NCBI GenBank assembly: GCA_023393375.1
Contig: JAEWLI010000183.1
Location: 1 to 30,416 of the forward strand
Direction of reading: 5' to 3'
Length of the DNA: 30,416 nt
DNA from: Bacteroidota bacterium
GTDB taxonomy: Bacteria; Bacteroidota; Bacteroidia; Cytophagales; Cyclobacteriaceae
The stretch's first letter is position 1, and the number at the start of each line of letters is the position of its first letter. A model generated the notes under the pieces. It was not told the DNA's origin and ran no database searches. It worked only from the letters and a program-made list of their open reading frames with translations. This document shows, piece after piece, positions 8,758 through 17,116 of this stretch. Position numbers and translations under genes: made by a program.

Positions 8758-8805
8758 ATCCGGAATCAAAAAAGAGCTTTTCGGTTTGAGAAGTTTTACA
8801 TTTAT

Positions 8806-9450
8806 TTATCGCAAATCAATAATTTCTACACCTTTATGTTTTGTAGCGTCAAAACTAAAATAAGCATCGTTAATTTGAACATTAGGGTCAAATTGGGTGA
8901 TGGCATAAATGTAGTGATTACCTGATTTGTCAAATAATTCCCAACTTCTCAAATGTTTGGAATCTTTGTCAATTTTCAGCCTGATTTTATAGATAGGGTT
9001 TTTTTGTGCATTCTCTGGTACCAGATCCACAACTTGAGTCGTTTTGCCAGCTTCTTTTAATTCCTCGACATACAAGTATTTATAACCTTTTTTGTAAGCA
9101 GAATATATCTTGGATGGTGTCATATCCCCTTCTTCGGGATAATAATTATCGATATTTACTTCGTTGATATCGGGCAGATACGTCCAAACGGTTTTTCCAT
9201 TATTATAGATCTCCTGATCACTCATTATTAATCGGAATTTTTCCCCTTTTACAACGATTTCCCCTTTGAATTCCTCATTGATGTTCTCAGTTGCATTTTC
9301 AAGAGAGTGATTAAATTGTGCTTTAAAAGCCCCCAAGTTCATATACTTCTCGCTCATTTCATTAAGAATTTCCAATGCTTTTGGATCATACTGTGCCTGA
9401 ACCAAATTAAAAATTCCCAATAAACCGAAAAGAACCATTATCTTCCTCAT
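8806..9450 (-). CDS. lolA: Outer-membrane lipoprotein carrier protein LolA-like
   Basis: 214 residues with a Sec signal peptide (MRKIMVLFGLLGIFNLVQAQ, cleavage expected after QA). The mature part is a LolA/LolB-type half-barrel: AFKAQFNHSLEN, GEIVVKGEKFRLIMSDQEIYNNGKTVWTY, then YAITQFDPNVQINDAYFSFD. Known role: carries lipoproteins across the periplasm from the inner membrane to the outer membrane. In Bacteroidota the gene is commonly found directly downstream of ftsK, as here (38-base gap), so the two probably share a transcript. Confidence 0.88.
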   Translation of the reverse strand: MRKIMVLFGLLGIFNLVQAQYDPKALEILNEMSEKYMNLGAFKAQFNHSLENATENINEEFKGEIVVKGEKFRLIMSDQEIYNNGKTVWTYLPDINEVNIDNYYPEEGDMTPSKIYSAYKKGYKYLYVEELKEAGKTTQVVDLVPENAQKNPIYKIRLKIDKDSKHLRSWELFDKSGNHYIYAITQFDPNVQINDAYFSFDATKHKGVEIIDLR

Positions 9451-9488
9451 ATCGTATGTAGATTTAACTTAATATCGTTTTGATATTC

Positions 9489-11915
9489 TTATTTATTATT
9501 AAGGCTATTCAATAACTGTTCCAAACTATAATCGTCATGAATTAAAACTTCACGGGCTTTACTTCCTTCGAAAGGCCCTACAATTCCAGCTGCTTCCAAC
9601 TGGTCAATCAACCTTCCAGCACGGTTGTAGCCAAGTTTCATCTTTCGCTGAATCAGTGAAGTACTCCCTTGTTGGTGGGCTACAATCAATCGTGCAGCCT
9701 CGTCAAATAAATCATCACGGTCTGACAAGTCCACATCTTTATATCCCTCACCTTCTTCATCGCCAATGTATTCGGGTAGCAGATATGCTGTTTCATAACC
9801 CCTTTGAGATCCGATCCATTCACATACTTTTTCCACTTCGGAAGTGTCAACAAACGGGCATTGTAAACGAATGATTTCCGAACCATGTGACAATAGCATA
9901 TCACCCATACCGACGAGTTGTTCGGCACCGCCCATATCAAGAATGGTTCTGGAATCTACTTTTGAAGTCACCCTAAACGATATTCTGGCAGGAAAGTTTG
10001 CTTTAATGATACCAGTAATTACGTTTACAGAAGGCCTTTGGGTAGCCACTACCAAGTGAATACCAATAGCCCGAGCCAATTGTGCCAATCGGATAATTGG
10101 TGTTTCCACCTCTTTGCCAGCAGTGATCATTAAGTCAGATAGTTCATCAATCACTACCACGATATAAGGTAAAAAGCGGTGTCCTTTCTCCGGGTTCAAC
10201 CGGCGATGCACAAATTTATGGTTGTATTCTTTCAAATTCCGGCAACCACCATCTTTTAACAGGTTGTACCGGGTATCCATTTCAACACACAAAGAATTTA
10301 AGGTGTAGACCACTTGTTTAGTGTCGGTGATAATGGCGTCCTCATTGTTGGGGAGTTTTGCCAAAAAGTGCCTTTCCAGTGTATTGTACAGGGTCAACTC
10401 TACCTTTTTTGGATCAACCAACACAAATTTGATCTGTGACGGGTGTTTTTTGTATAATAATGAAGTTAACAAAACATTTATACCCACTGATTTTCCCTGC
10501 CCGGTTGCACCAGCCATCAACAAGTGGGGCATTTTGGCAAGATCAGCTACAAATACTTCATTGGATATGGTTTTACCTAATACCACCGGCAATTCCTTAT
10601 CACTTTTCATGAATTTGTCGGAATTGAGAACCGAACGGGTAGATACCATTTCCCTGTTTTTATTGGGTACTTCTATCCCAATGGTACCTTTACCCGGGAT
10701 TGGGGCGATAATACGAATACCTAGTGCGGCAAGATTTAAAGCAATATCATCTTCCAGGTTTTTTATTTTCGAAATTTTCACCCCGGCTTCGGGCACTATT
10801 TCATACAAGGTTACTGTAGGCCCGATAGTAGCCTTGATGCTCGAAATGCCAATTTTAAAGTTGATCAGGGTTTCCAGAATCTTGTCCTTGTTCATTTCAA
10901 GCTCTTCCTTGGTCACCTCGATATTTGCATTGGAATACTCTGTCAATAAATCAAGGTGCGGATATTGGTAGGAACTTAAATCTAAAGTTGGGTCATAATT
11001 TTCTACCTTACTGGAGAAAGTATCTTCCTCACCTTCATGAACTTCAAGATCTAATGATTCTTCTTTCTTTACCAATTCTTCATTTTTTACAATTGGTATA
11101 TCCAAAGGTTTAGCCGAATCCCGTTTATCTTCTATAGCCAGTTCAAGTTCGTCAGTAGTTTTGATATTCTTTTTGGGTTCCTGATCTTTCACGTTCCATC
11201 CTACAAAATTCTCCCGACGTTTTTCTTCAGCTAAAGTTTCTGCTGATTTTTTCTCTTCTGGAATTACAATTTCATCATCAAATGGTTTTGGAGGTGATGA
11301 TTCGAAAATAGAATTGATATCAAAGTAGTAAACCAAAAACACGACCAATGAGAATGCAAGAAAAAGAAAAGTACCCCACCCCATCAGGCTGTGAAATAAT
11401 AATGCTAATTGATAGCCGATGCCTCCACTCAGAAAACTCCATACATTGATTTCATTCGTATTCAAAGTTAGATAGCCCATGAGGAGGCTCAACCAGAACA
11501 TAAAGAAAAATGTAAACTTAAACAATGAGGATAATGGCATTAGGGTGTGTTGAAAAGCAACTTTTACCCCCACGATAAATAATAATGGTGGAATAAAAAA
11601 GGCTGCCAGTCCAAACCATTTGAAAATCACATAATAGGATGAGTAGGCACCCATCAATCCCAGCCAGTTTTTGATTTCCAATCCCGAAGCACGTAAACCC
11701 GAATCTTTTACAGCTTCCAGAACGCTCTGATCTGATGAATAGGTAAATAAATACGATATAAAAGCAACAGCCAAAAAGACTGACAATATAATCAGAAACA
11801 ACCCTGAAATAAGAATCAGTTTTTTGTCCTTAAAGAAATTAGTCTTTAACCGAGTTTTAGCCCTTGTTTTCTCGGGTTTCTTGAATGTATTGGTTTTAAA
11901 AGTATTTTTTGCCAT
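9489..11915 (-). CDS. ftsK: DNA translocase FtsK/SpoIIIE
   Basis: 808 residues. The N-terminal membrane domain has four to five helices (about residues 30-205), followed by an acidic, low-complexity linker (about 210-330). The motor then starts with the alpha/beta domain (about 330-450: YEIVPEAGVKISKIKNLEDD, IRIIAPIPGKGTIGIEVPN). Walker A is GATGQGKS (469-476) and Walker B VVVIDELSD (about 584-592), with ATQRPSVNVITG as the conserved motor loop. The C-terminal winged-helix gamma domain (about 735-800) ends with RAGRLIDQLEAAGIVGPFEG and recognises KOPS-like sequences in the family. Role: chromosome dimer resolution and segregation at the septum. Followed by lolA. Confidence 0.97.
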   Translation of the reverse strand: MAKNTFKTNTFKKPEKTRAKTRLKTNFFKDKKLILISGLFLIILSVFLAVAFISYLFTYSSDQSVLEAVKDSGLRASGLEIKNWLGLMGAYSSYYVIFKWFGLAAFFIPPLLFIVGVKVAFQHTLMPLSSLFKFTFFFMFWLSLLMGYLTLNTNEINVWSFLSGGIGYQLALLFHSLMGWGTFLFLAFSLVVFLVYYFDINSIFESSPPKPFDDEIVIPEEKKSAETLAEEKRRENFVGWNVKDQEPKKNIKTTDELELAIEDKRDSAKPLDIPIVKNEELVKKEESLDLEVHEGEEDTFSSKVENYDPTLDLSSYQYPHLDLLTEYSNANIEVTKEELEMNKDKILETLINFKIGISSIKATIGPTVTLYEIVPEAGVKISKIKNLEDDIALNLAALGIRIIAPIPGKGTIGIEVPNKNREMVSTRSVLNSDKFMKSDKELPVVLGKTISNEVFVADLAKMPHLLMAGATGQGKSVGINVLLTSLLYKKHPSQIKFVLVDPKKVELTLYNTLERHFLAKLPNNEDAIITDTKQVVYTLNSLCVEMDTRYNLLKDGGCRNLKEYNHKFVHRRLNPEKGHRFLPYIVVVIDELSDLMITAGKEVETPIIRLAQLARAIGIHLVVATQRPSVNVITGIIKANFPARISFRVTSKVDSRTILDMGGAEQLVGMGDMLLSHGSEIIRLQCPFVDTSEVEKVCEWIGSQRGYETAYLLPEYIGDEEGEGYKDVDLSDRDDLFDEAARLIVAHQQGSTSLIQRKMKLGYNRAGRLIDQLEAAGIVGPFEGSKAREVLIHDDYSLEQLLNSLNNK

Positions 11916-11984
11916 GTATTGATTACTCCATTAGAAAGTTACATCCTTGTTTTCTGATTTCCATTATCAAGGATCACTTAACGA

Positions 11985-11992
11985 CAAATTTA
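11985..11992 (-). promoter_or_regulatory. -7 box (TAAATTTG) upstream of ftsK
   Basis: An exact TAnnTTTG match on the minus strand, 70 bases before the ftsK start. No good -33 element is seen at the expected spacing, so this is moderate evidence. Confidence 0.4.
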
Positions 11993-12061
11993 AAGAAAAC
12001 GCCGTATTAACGGGTGATTGTTTATCATAATTATATCCTGTAATCAAAACATCATGATAGA

Positions 12062-13099
12062 TCAGGATATTTTCTCTTGAAGAATTTTTTTATTGATGTT
12101 TTTGATTAATGCAGGCCCTTTATATACAAACCCTGTATAAATTTGGATCAATGACGCTCCTGCTTTTAATTTATCCAGTGCATCATCAGCATTCATGATC
12201 CCTCCTACACCTATAATGGGAAATGCCCCTTGGGATTTATGTCGCAAATACCTGATCACTTCTGTCGATCGGTCTTTCAAAGGCTTGCCACTTAATCCAC
12301 CAGCTCCTATTTTGCTGATTTCTTTTTGTTCAATGCTCAAATTATTCCTTTCAATTGTCGTATTGGTGGCAATCACTCCATCGATTTTTAATTCAGTCAC
12401 GATTTCAACAATATCATCTAACTGACCCAGGGAAAGATCAGGGGCGATTTTTAATAAAAGAGGTTTTGGGTTTACTTTTTTCAAGTTCAAAGCCATTAGC
12501 CTAACCAATAGTTTCTTTAACGGTTCTTTTTCTTGTAAGTCTCGCAGGCCTGGCGTATTGGGTGAACTGACATTAATGCTAAAGTAGTCCACATGATCAA
12601 AAAGCTGCTGAAAACAAATCTCAAAATCCTTTAGAGCGGCTTCATCTTCTGTCCACTTATTTTTCCCAATGTTCCCTCCTACTATGATATTCGATTTTCG
12701 TTTTTTCAGATTATTGACAGCATTGCTTAATCCTTTATTATTAAAGCCCATCCTGTTGATCAAAGCCTGGTCTTTTTTGATCCTAAATAATCGAGGTTTA
12801 GCATTTCCGGGTTGTGACTCAGGTGTAATCGCACCAATTTCAATAAAGCCAAATCCAAGATCAGCAAATTCATCAATCAATTCAGCATCTTTATCCATAC
12901 CAGCAGCTAATCCAACCGGATTGGGAAATCGAATACCAAAGACCTCGGTAGCTAAATGCGGTGAGTCAAAATAGTAGAGTTTCCGGAAAACCCCTTTGAA
13001 AAGCGGTATTTTGAATAATGTTTTTAACAGGTTGAAAATAACCCGGTGCGCTGTTTCCGGTTGAAAAAGAAACAATATACCTCTAATTAATTTATACAC
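12062..13099 (-). CDS. pyrD: Dihydroorotate dehydrogenase (quinone), class 2
   Basis: 345 residues, normal for class 2. The N-terminal amphipathic region (MYKLIRGILFLFQPETAHRV) is the membrane/quinone-access part that separates class 2 from soluble class 1 enzymes. FMN-barrel motifs follow in order: NPVGLAAGMDKD, IGAITPESQPGN, RMGFNNKG, and SINVSSPNTPGLRDLQ, which carries the catalytic Ser. LLLKIAPDLS, GVIATNTT, GAGGLSGKPL and the phosphate-binding end PIIGVGGI come last. Known role: oxidises dihydroorotate to orotate with electrons to menaquinone or ubiquinone at the inner membrane. It is monocistronic by appearance, with its own -7 box upstream. Confidence 0.97.
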   Translation of the reverse strand: MYKLIRGILFLFQPETAHRVIFNLLKTLFKIPLFKGVFRKLYYFDSPHLATEVFGIRFPNPVGLAAGMDKDAELIDEFADLGFGFIEIGAITPESQPGNAKPRLFRIKKDQALINRMGFNNKGLSNAVNNLKKRKSNIIVGGNIGKNKWTEDEAALKDFEICFQQLFDHVDYFSINVSSPNTPGLRDLQEKEPLKKLLVRLMALNLKKVNPKPLLLKIAPDLSLGQLDDIVEIVTELKIDGVIATNTTIERNNLSIEQKEISKIGAGGLSGKPLKDRSTEVIRYLRHKSQGAFPIIGVGGIMNADDALDKLKAGASLIQIYTGFVYKGPALIKNINKKILQEKIS

Positions 13100-13122
13100 T
13101 ACTGAAAGTTTTGTCTGACCAG

Positions 13123-13130
13123 CAAAATTA
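13123..13130 (-). promoter_or_regulatory. -7 box (TAATTTTG) upstream of pyrD
   Basis: An exact TAnnTTTG match on the minus strand, 23 bases before the pyrD start. A T-rich stretch lies at about the -33 position but without a clear TTG. Confidence 0.45.
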
Positions 13131-13202
13131 CAGATGTCTCGGATAATAAAAAGGTAAAACAGCTAAAATTTGAGGAATGCCATGAGTCGGGAAGATAGAA
13201 TG

Positions 13203-13793
13203 CTAGCTTGCTCTTGGATTTTTATAATAAAAATACAATGCCACAGTCTCAATTGCCAATCTTATTGCCTGATTAATGGGATACATTTTTCCACCTATAT
13301 TCAAATCAATGGCTTGTAATTTCGAATAATAACTGGTGATGCCCGGTATTTTATCCCCATTTTGGACGCCACTATTTGCTTTTTGAAACAATTCAGGCAT
13401 GGCTTCCTTAATTTTTTTGCATGTGGCTATGTTTCTAATCCCATTTTTGTCCCTGGTTGCACTGAAACCAAACAAGCGGCAGATGAGGCCACGTTGGGAA
13501 TAATTTGAACAAAAACTGGTACTGCCTCCTACTAAAAAAGGTGAAAATATCACACACCTTCCATCTTCATTGGAATTTATTAAATCAAGTATTTCATCCA
13601 CCTGACCTTTTTGGTATAAATCAACAGCTAAAGGTAGAAATTCAAGTAAAGTTGCTTCTATATCGGGTTTATGGCAACATGAACCACAACCTTTCAAGCA
13701 ATCTAAGCCACTTTTTGATTTAAACTGATCAATCTCTTTATCAAGTTGATGAAAGAGGCCTTTTACAGCTTTAACTTTTTTCTGAATCCCCAT
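13203..13793 (-). CDS. YkgJ-type cysteine-cluster (Zn/Fe-chelating) protein
   Basis: 196 residues. The defining cluster is at C32-x3-C36-x2-C39-C40 (CLKGCGSCCHKPD), with later Cys in GRCVIF, FCSNYSQRGLICRLFG and ATCKK, as in the YkgJ/PF03692 family, whose members are proposed to bind zinc or iron. The substrate or partner is not known. The start is 26 bases after the cyclophilin stop on the same strand, so it is likely the second gene of that operon. It has no signal peptide; the product should be cytoplasmic. Confidence 0.8.
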   Translation of the reverse strand: MGIQKKVKAVKGLFHQLDKEIDQFKSKSGLDCLKGCGSCCHKPDIEATLLEFLPLAVDLYQKGQVDEILDLINSNEDGRCVIFSPFLVGGSTSFCSNYSQRGLICRLFGFSATRDKNGIRNIATCKKIKEAMPELFQKANSGVQNGDKIPGITSYYSKLQAIDLNIGGKMYPINQAIRLAIETVALYFYYKNPRAS

Positions 13794-13819
13794 ACCTTGC
13801 CCCTCCTTCTGTATTTAAA

Positions 13820-14674
13820 TTATTTGTTTTTAAAAGGGATGCCATACATTTTTTCAATTTTCTTTTTATTTACCATATCCACATCTACTTTTTCTACCCA
13901 AATATCCTCTTGAGGCCGTATTCCATTCAAGGGAGTATTGCCTATTTCATCCACAACTTCCAAACCTTCAACGACTTTTCCAAAAACTGTATATTCATCG
14001 TCCAGGTGTGGTGCTCCTCCCACACTGGTGTACGCCAGCATCCTTTCTTCTGGAAAATCAATATCTACATCAACATCAAACTTTTCTTCAATGGTATCTT
14101 TGTATGAAAGAACAAATGATTGTAATGAATCAATATTACCCTCCGTTTGAAGTTTTTGCACCTGAGGAAGTAAGTCCTGATAAAGTGAATCAGCTAATAA
14201 TTGCCGAAAATAATAAATAAGCATGTTTTGGTTTACTGTCAGTTGTTCTTTGGTAAATTTCTGGCCTTGAACAATATAAAACTGACTGCCACTCGATGCC
14301 TTTTCCGGATTTACCTCATCACCTAACCGGGCGGCTGCAACTGCACCCTTTTCATGAAACAATTGTTTATTAAATTCGGCAGGCACAGTACTTTTAGCAA
14401 TGGAGTCGGCTTTTTCACTTTTACCACCTTTTCTTGAAGCCGGGTCACCAGTTTGGATCATAAAATCTTTAATGACCCTGTGAAATAATACTCCATCATA
14501 CATACCTGATTCAGCTAATTGGATGAAATTTTCTTTGTGTTGGGGAGTTTCATCGTACAGGTATATTTTGATATCCCCTTTTGATGTCTTCAAGGTGATG
14601 ATATAATCCTTGTTCTTGTTGGAACAAAATGTGAAAGTCATGATGACAACCACTAAGATTAAATTCTTAATCAT
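13820..14674 (-). CDS. Cyclophilin-type peptidyl-prolyl isomerase, exported, probably lipoprotein
   Basis: 284 residues from the ATG at 14674; the frame is open to 14716, but MIKNLILVVVIMTFTFC is a proper export leader, so the later start is preferred. The leader ends in a Cys followed by SNKNKD, suggesting lipidation, although Phe at -1 is atypical for a lipobox. Cyclophilin motifs: GDIKIYLYDETPQHKENF, GVLFHRVIKDFMIQTGDP (catalytic Arg in FHR), SQFYIVQG, and DEYTVFGKVVEGLEVVD. Between SQFYIVQG and the DEYTVFG block lies an insert of about 70 residues, partly helical and charged. Role: proline isomerisation of envelope proteins. Stop is 26 bases before the YkgJ-type gene. Confidence 0.9.
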   Translation of the reverse strand: MIKNLILVVVIMTFTFCSNKNKDYIITLKTSKGDIKIYLYDETPQHKENFIQLAESGMYDGVLFHRVIKDFMIQTGDPASRKGGKSEKADSIAKSTVPAEFNKQLFHEKGAVAAARLGDEVNPEKASSGSQFYIVQGQKFTKEQLTVNQNMLIYYFRQLLADSLYQDLLPQVQKLQTEGNIDSLQSFVLSYKDTIEEKFDVDVDIDFPEERMLAYTSVGGAPHLDDEYTVFGKVVEGLEVVDEIGNTPLNGIRPQEDIWVEKVDVDMVNKKKIEKMYGIPFKNK

Positions 14675-14789
14675 CTTATATATTTTTATCTGAAACTGAT
14701 TTAAATAAGGGTGCAATATTATTCAATAGGAATGAATTATAAATATGATCTACTGTAAATTTTTAGGGGAATGCATTATGTAAAGAGCC

Positions 14790-14814
14790 AAAAAAACCAC
14801 CGCATGGGTGGTTT
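14790..14814 (-). terminator. Intrinsic terminator of the cold-shock gene
   Basis: AAACCACC (14794-14801) pairs with GGTGGTTT (14807-14814) around a 5-base loop. Reading the minus strand, the stem runs into TTTTTTT (14796-14790). It lies 24 bases past the cold-shock stop. The opposite direction also has a short T-run, so it may act both ways. Confidence 0.85.
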
Positions 14815-14837
14815 CCTTTTTAATATGATTGAAAGAA

Positions 14838-15032
14838 TTATCTGATCACTTCAACGTTCACAGCATTCAGGCCTTTTTTGCCACGCTCTACCTCATATTT
14901 CACCTGATAATTTTCATAAATCTGATCAACCAGACCTGACGAATGTACAAAAATGTCTTCTCCGCCATCAGATGGTTTAATAAACCCAAATCCTTTTGAG
15001 TTGTTGAAAAATTTTACTGTTCCTTGTTTCAT
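14838..15032 (-). CDS. Cold-shock domain protein (CspA family)
   Basis: 64 residues, one OB-fold cold-shock domain and nothing else. RNP1 is KGFGFI (residues 13-18) and RNP2 DIFVH (26-30), both intact, preceded by the standard GTVKFFNNSKGFGFI start. Known role of the family: single-stranded RNA/DNA binding, RNA chaperoning, often induced by cold or growth changes. The gene stands alone between two intrinsic terminators and has a strong promoter with a leader of about 140 bases, the arrangement expected for cold-regulated csp messages. Confidence 0.96.
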   Translation of the reverse strand: MKQGTVKFFNNSKGFGFIKPSDGGEDIFVHSSGLVDQIYENYQVKYEVERGKKGLNAVNVEVIR

Positions 15033-15174
15033 TACTGTTTACTAAATTATAATTATTAAATTGTTTTAATAGATTTGCCAGGTACCCGGGGCCTTATTGT
15101 CGTGACTAATTTTGTTGAATCTAAACAGTGGAGCTAAATACCATGCTATTGCTGATAACTTGATTTGCAATAAC
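15033..15174 (-). promoter_or_regulatory. Long 5' untranslated leader of the cold-shock gene
   Basis: If transcription starts about 7 bases after the -7 box at 15181-15188, the leader is about 140 bases. It contains a GC-rich patch (GGCCCCGGGTACCTGGC on the minus strand, about 15079-15095) in AT-rich sequence, which could form structure. No known riboswitch is recognised. The leader length is inferred from the promoter position. Confidence 0.5.
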
Positions 15175-15180
15175 TTGGTT

Positions 15181-15211
15181 CAAAATTACCAATAAAAATT
15201 TATTCTCCAAA
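15181..15211 (-). promoter_or_regulatory. Promoter of the cold-shock gene (TTTG-N19-TAATTTTG)
   Basis: Minus strand: -33 TTTG (15211-15208), 19-base spacer, -7 TAATTTTG (15188-15181). Both elements and the spacing match the Bacteroidota consensus, the best promoter in the window. The -33 element lies inside the T-run of the upstream slyD terminator. Confidence 0.7.
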
Positions 15212-15235
15212 AAAGAAATGCCCCGAAGGGCATTT
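15209..15235 (-). terminator. Intrinsic terminator of the SlyD-like gene (UUCG tetraloop)
   Basis: On the minus strand AAATGCCC-TTCG-GGGCATTT is a perfect 8-bp stem with the very stable UUCG tetraloop (15235-15216), followed by CTTTTTTGG. It lies 22 bases past the isomerase stop. Confidence 0.88.
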
Positions 15236-15257
15236 AATATTAAAATATTTTTAAATA

Positions 15258-15755
15258 TTAATGATGATGTCCACCTGGACCATGTACATGGCCATGGCTG
15301 ATTTCATCTTGTGTTGCTTCTCTCACATCAATGACCTCACCGGCAAATTCGAGCGTTTTACCCGCTAATCTATGGTTAAAATCCATTTTTACACTGTCAT
15401 CTCCCACTTCTACTATTACGCCTTGCAGTGGGTTTCCGTTTTGATCCTGCATAGGGACTACTTTTCCTTCCACCAACATTTCTTCCTGCAGCTTGCCATC
15501 TACCATAAATATATCTTTTGATAAATCAACTATTGCTTCCGGATCAGCATCGCCATAACCTTCTTCAGGATCAATGGTAATCTTATAAGTGTCACCTGCT
15601 TCCTTGCCCAACAATTGACGTTCAAAACCAGGAATCATTGATCCTACTCCTACTAAAAATACCAGAGGATCATTTTTGTCTGTTTTTTCTATCAGTTCTC
15701 CTTCAACTTCTAAGGAATAAGTCACTGAGGCAACGGTGTTTTTTGAAATCTTCAT
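15258..15755 (-). CDS. slyD: FKBP-type peptidyl-prolyl isomerase, SlyD-like
   Basis: 165 residues from the ATG at 15755. The frame is open to 15845, but the extra 30 residues are not family-like and the family begins at MKISKNTVASVTYSLEVEGE. FKBP half-domains (DPLVFLVGVGSMIPGFERQLLG and the closing EFAGEVIDVREAT) flank an insert-in-flap chaperone domain (about residues 70-125: EEGYGDADPEAIVDLSKDIF through VKMDFNHRLAGK). The end is His-rich (HGHVHGPGGHHH), a metal-binding tail as in SlyD. Role: cytoplasmic folding helper and nickel/zinc binding. It has its own upstream -7 box and a strong terminator, so it is monocistronic. Confidence 0.92.
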   Translation of the reverse strand: MKISKNTVASVTYSLEVEGELIEKTDKNDPLVFLVGVGSMIPGFERQLLGKEAGDTYKITIDPEEGYGDADPEAIVDLSKDIFMVDGKLQEEMLVEGKVVPMQDQNGNPLQGVIVEVGDDSVKMDFNHRLAGKTLEFAGEVIDVREATQDEISHGHVHGPGGHHH

Positions 15756-15863
15756 AAATAAACTGTTTGATTTAATAAATAATGAACTGTAGCTTTTGAG
15801 TAAAAAATAAACCCATGAGGTGCTATCAGCATGATGTTTTGCCAATACCTAAATTAACTTTTA

Positions 15864-15871
15864 CAAATGTA
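15864..15871 (-). promoter_or_regulatory. -7 box (TACATTTG) upstream of slyD
   Basis: An exact TAnnTTTG match on the minus strand about 110 bases before the chosen slyD start, which also supports the shorter protein only weakly because it lies upstream of both candidate starts. No clear -33 TTG. Confidence 0.35.
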
Positions 15872-16009
15872 CTTATAAAACATCGTTGATTTTATAATGT
15901 TAACCATTTATTGAGTTATTTATCAATATAACAAGGTGATCCAACCAAATCATCATAAGAATTAATCATATTTGATAAATTGACAACCAGAAAATAAATT
16001 TATTAAAAA

Positions 16010-16978
16010 ATGAATGGAATAATAATAGAAAAAACAGGTGGAGCTGAAGTAATGCAATACCGTGAAATTCCCGATCCTGTGCCAGGTGATCATGAAGTAA
16101 TCATTGATAATCAGGCAATTGGAGTTAATTTTATTGATATTTATCACCGAACAGGGCTTTATAAAAAAGATCTGCCCTTTATACCCGGAATGGAAGGATC
16201 AGGTATTATTTCGAAAGTGGGTAAAAAAGTATTGCAATGGAAAGAAGGGGATCATGTTGCCTATAATAATGTACCCGGTGCATATGCATCGAAAATAAAA
16301 GCTGCCGACCATCAAGTGGTCCAGCTTCCCGGTAAAATTTCACATGATATAGCAGCGGCCGTCATGCTACAAGGACTTACTGCCCATTATCTTACCAGAA
16401 GTACTTATCCCTTAAAAGAAGGTGATACTTGTTTAATCCTGGCAGCAGCAGGTGGTGTGGGTTTATTAATGACTCAAATAGCGAAATCTTGTGGTGCTAC
16501 AGTAATAGGTGCTGTTTCTACTCAGGAAAAAGCTGATAGGGTATCCGAAGCAGGTGCCGATCACGTGGTGCTTTATTCCAATCAGGAATGGGTTTCAAAG
16601 GTGAAAGACCTGACAGACAGTAAAGGTGTAAATGTGGTTTATGATTCTGTGGGGAAAGATACTTTTGAACATAGTTTAAACTGTCTTGCCCCATTGGGTT
16701 ATTTGGTGCTGTTTGGGCAGTCAAGTGGTCCGGTTCCCCCCTTTGATCCTAATATCCTAAACCAAAAGGGATCATTATACCTCACCCGTCCAAGTTTATT
16801 CCATTATGTGAGTGAATCGCATACCCTGAAAAGCCGGGCAGATGATATTTTCAGTTGGATCATTGAAGGAAAACTACATGTTCATATCGATGATCGTATT
16901 CCTTTGAAAAATGCAGTTGCAGCTCATCAGAAATTGGAATCGAGACAAACCAAAGGTAAAATTATTATGACACTGTAG
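16010..16978 (+). CDS. qorA: NADPH:quinone reductase, zinc-independent MDR family
   Basis: 322 residues, standard for QOR. GroES-like N-terminal domain with GVNFIDIYHRTGLY and PFIPGMEGSG, then a Rossmann domain with AAAGGVG (145-151) for NADPH binding and YDSVGKDTFEHSLNCLAPLG. The catalytic zinc ligands of alcohol dehydrogenases (Cys/His-Glu pair and four-Cys lobe) are missing, as expected of quinone reductases. Role: one- or two-electron reduction of quinones or enones with NADPH, in the cytoplasm. It stands alone on the plus strand, divergent from slyD. The substrate in this organism is unknown. Confidence 0.9.
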   Translation: MNGIIIEKTGGAEVMQYREIPDPVPGDHEVIIDNQAIGVNFIDIYHRTGLYKKDLPFIPGMEGSGIISKVGKKVLQWKEGDHVAYNNVPGAYASKIKAADHQVVQLPGKISHDIAAAVMLQGLTAHYLTRSTYPLKEGDTCLILAAAGGVGLLMTQIAKSCGATVIGAVSTQEKADRVSEAGADHVVLYSNQEWVSKVKDLTDSKGVNVVYDSVGKDTFEHSLNCLAPLGYLVLFGQSSGPVPPFDPNILNQKGSLYLTRPSLFHYVSESHTLKSRADDIFSWIIEGKLHVHIDDRIPLKNAVAAHQKLESRQTKGKIIMTL

Positions 16979-17116
16979 ATGTATTTAAAATTTCCTAATG
17001 AGAATTATAAATAACCGCTATCGAAAAGTCTCAAAGGGTTTTGATGTAAAGAATGCAATTAATTTTTCCAGTATCGATTTATACGGTTAAGATCTGATCA
17101 TGTTTAAACCCATCCC

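Noticed and set aside
10321..10971. 216-codon plus-strand ORF opposite ftsK
   Set aside because: It is the complement of a certain, highly conserved coding region; its composition (many Ser, Thr, Leu, Pro) is that of a mirror frame.
15756..15845. N-terminal extension of the SlyD-like protein
   Set aside because: The added residues are not family-like and carry no signal peptide; the FKBP fold begins at the ATG at 15755.
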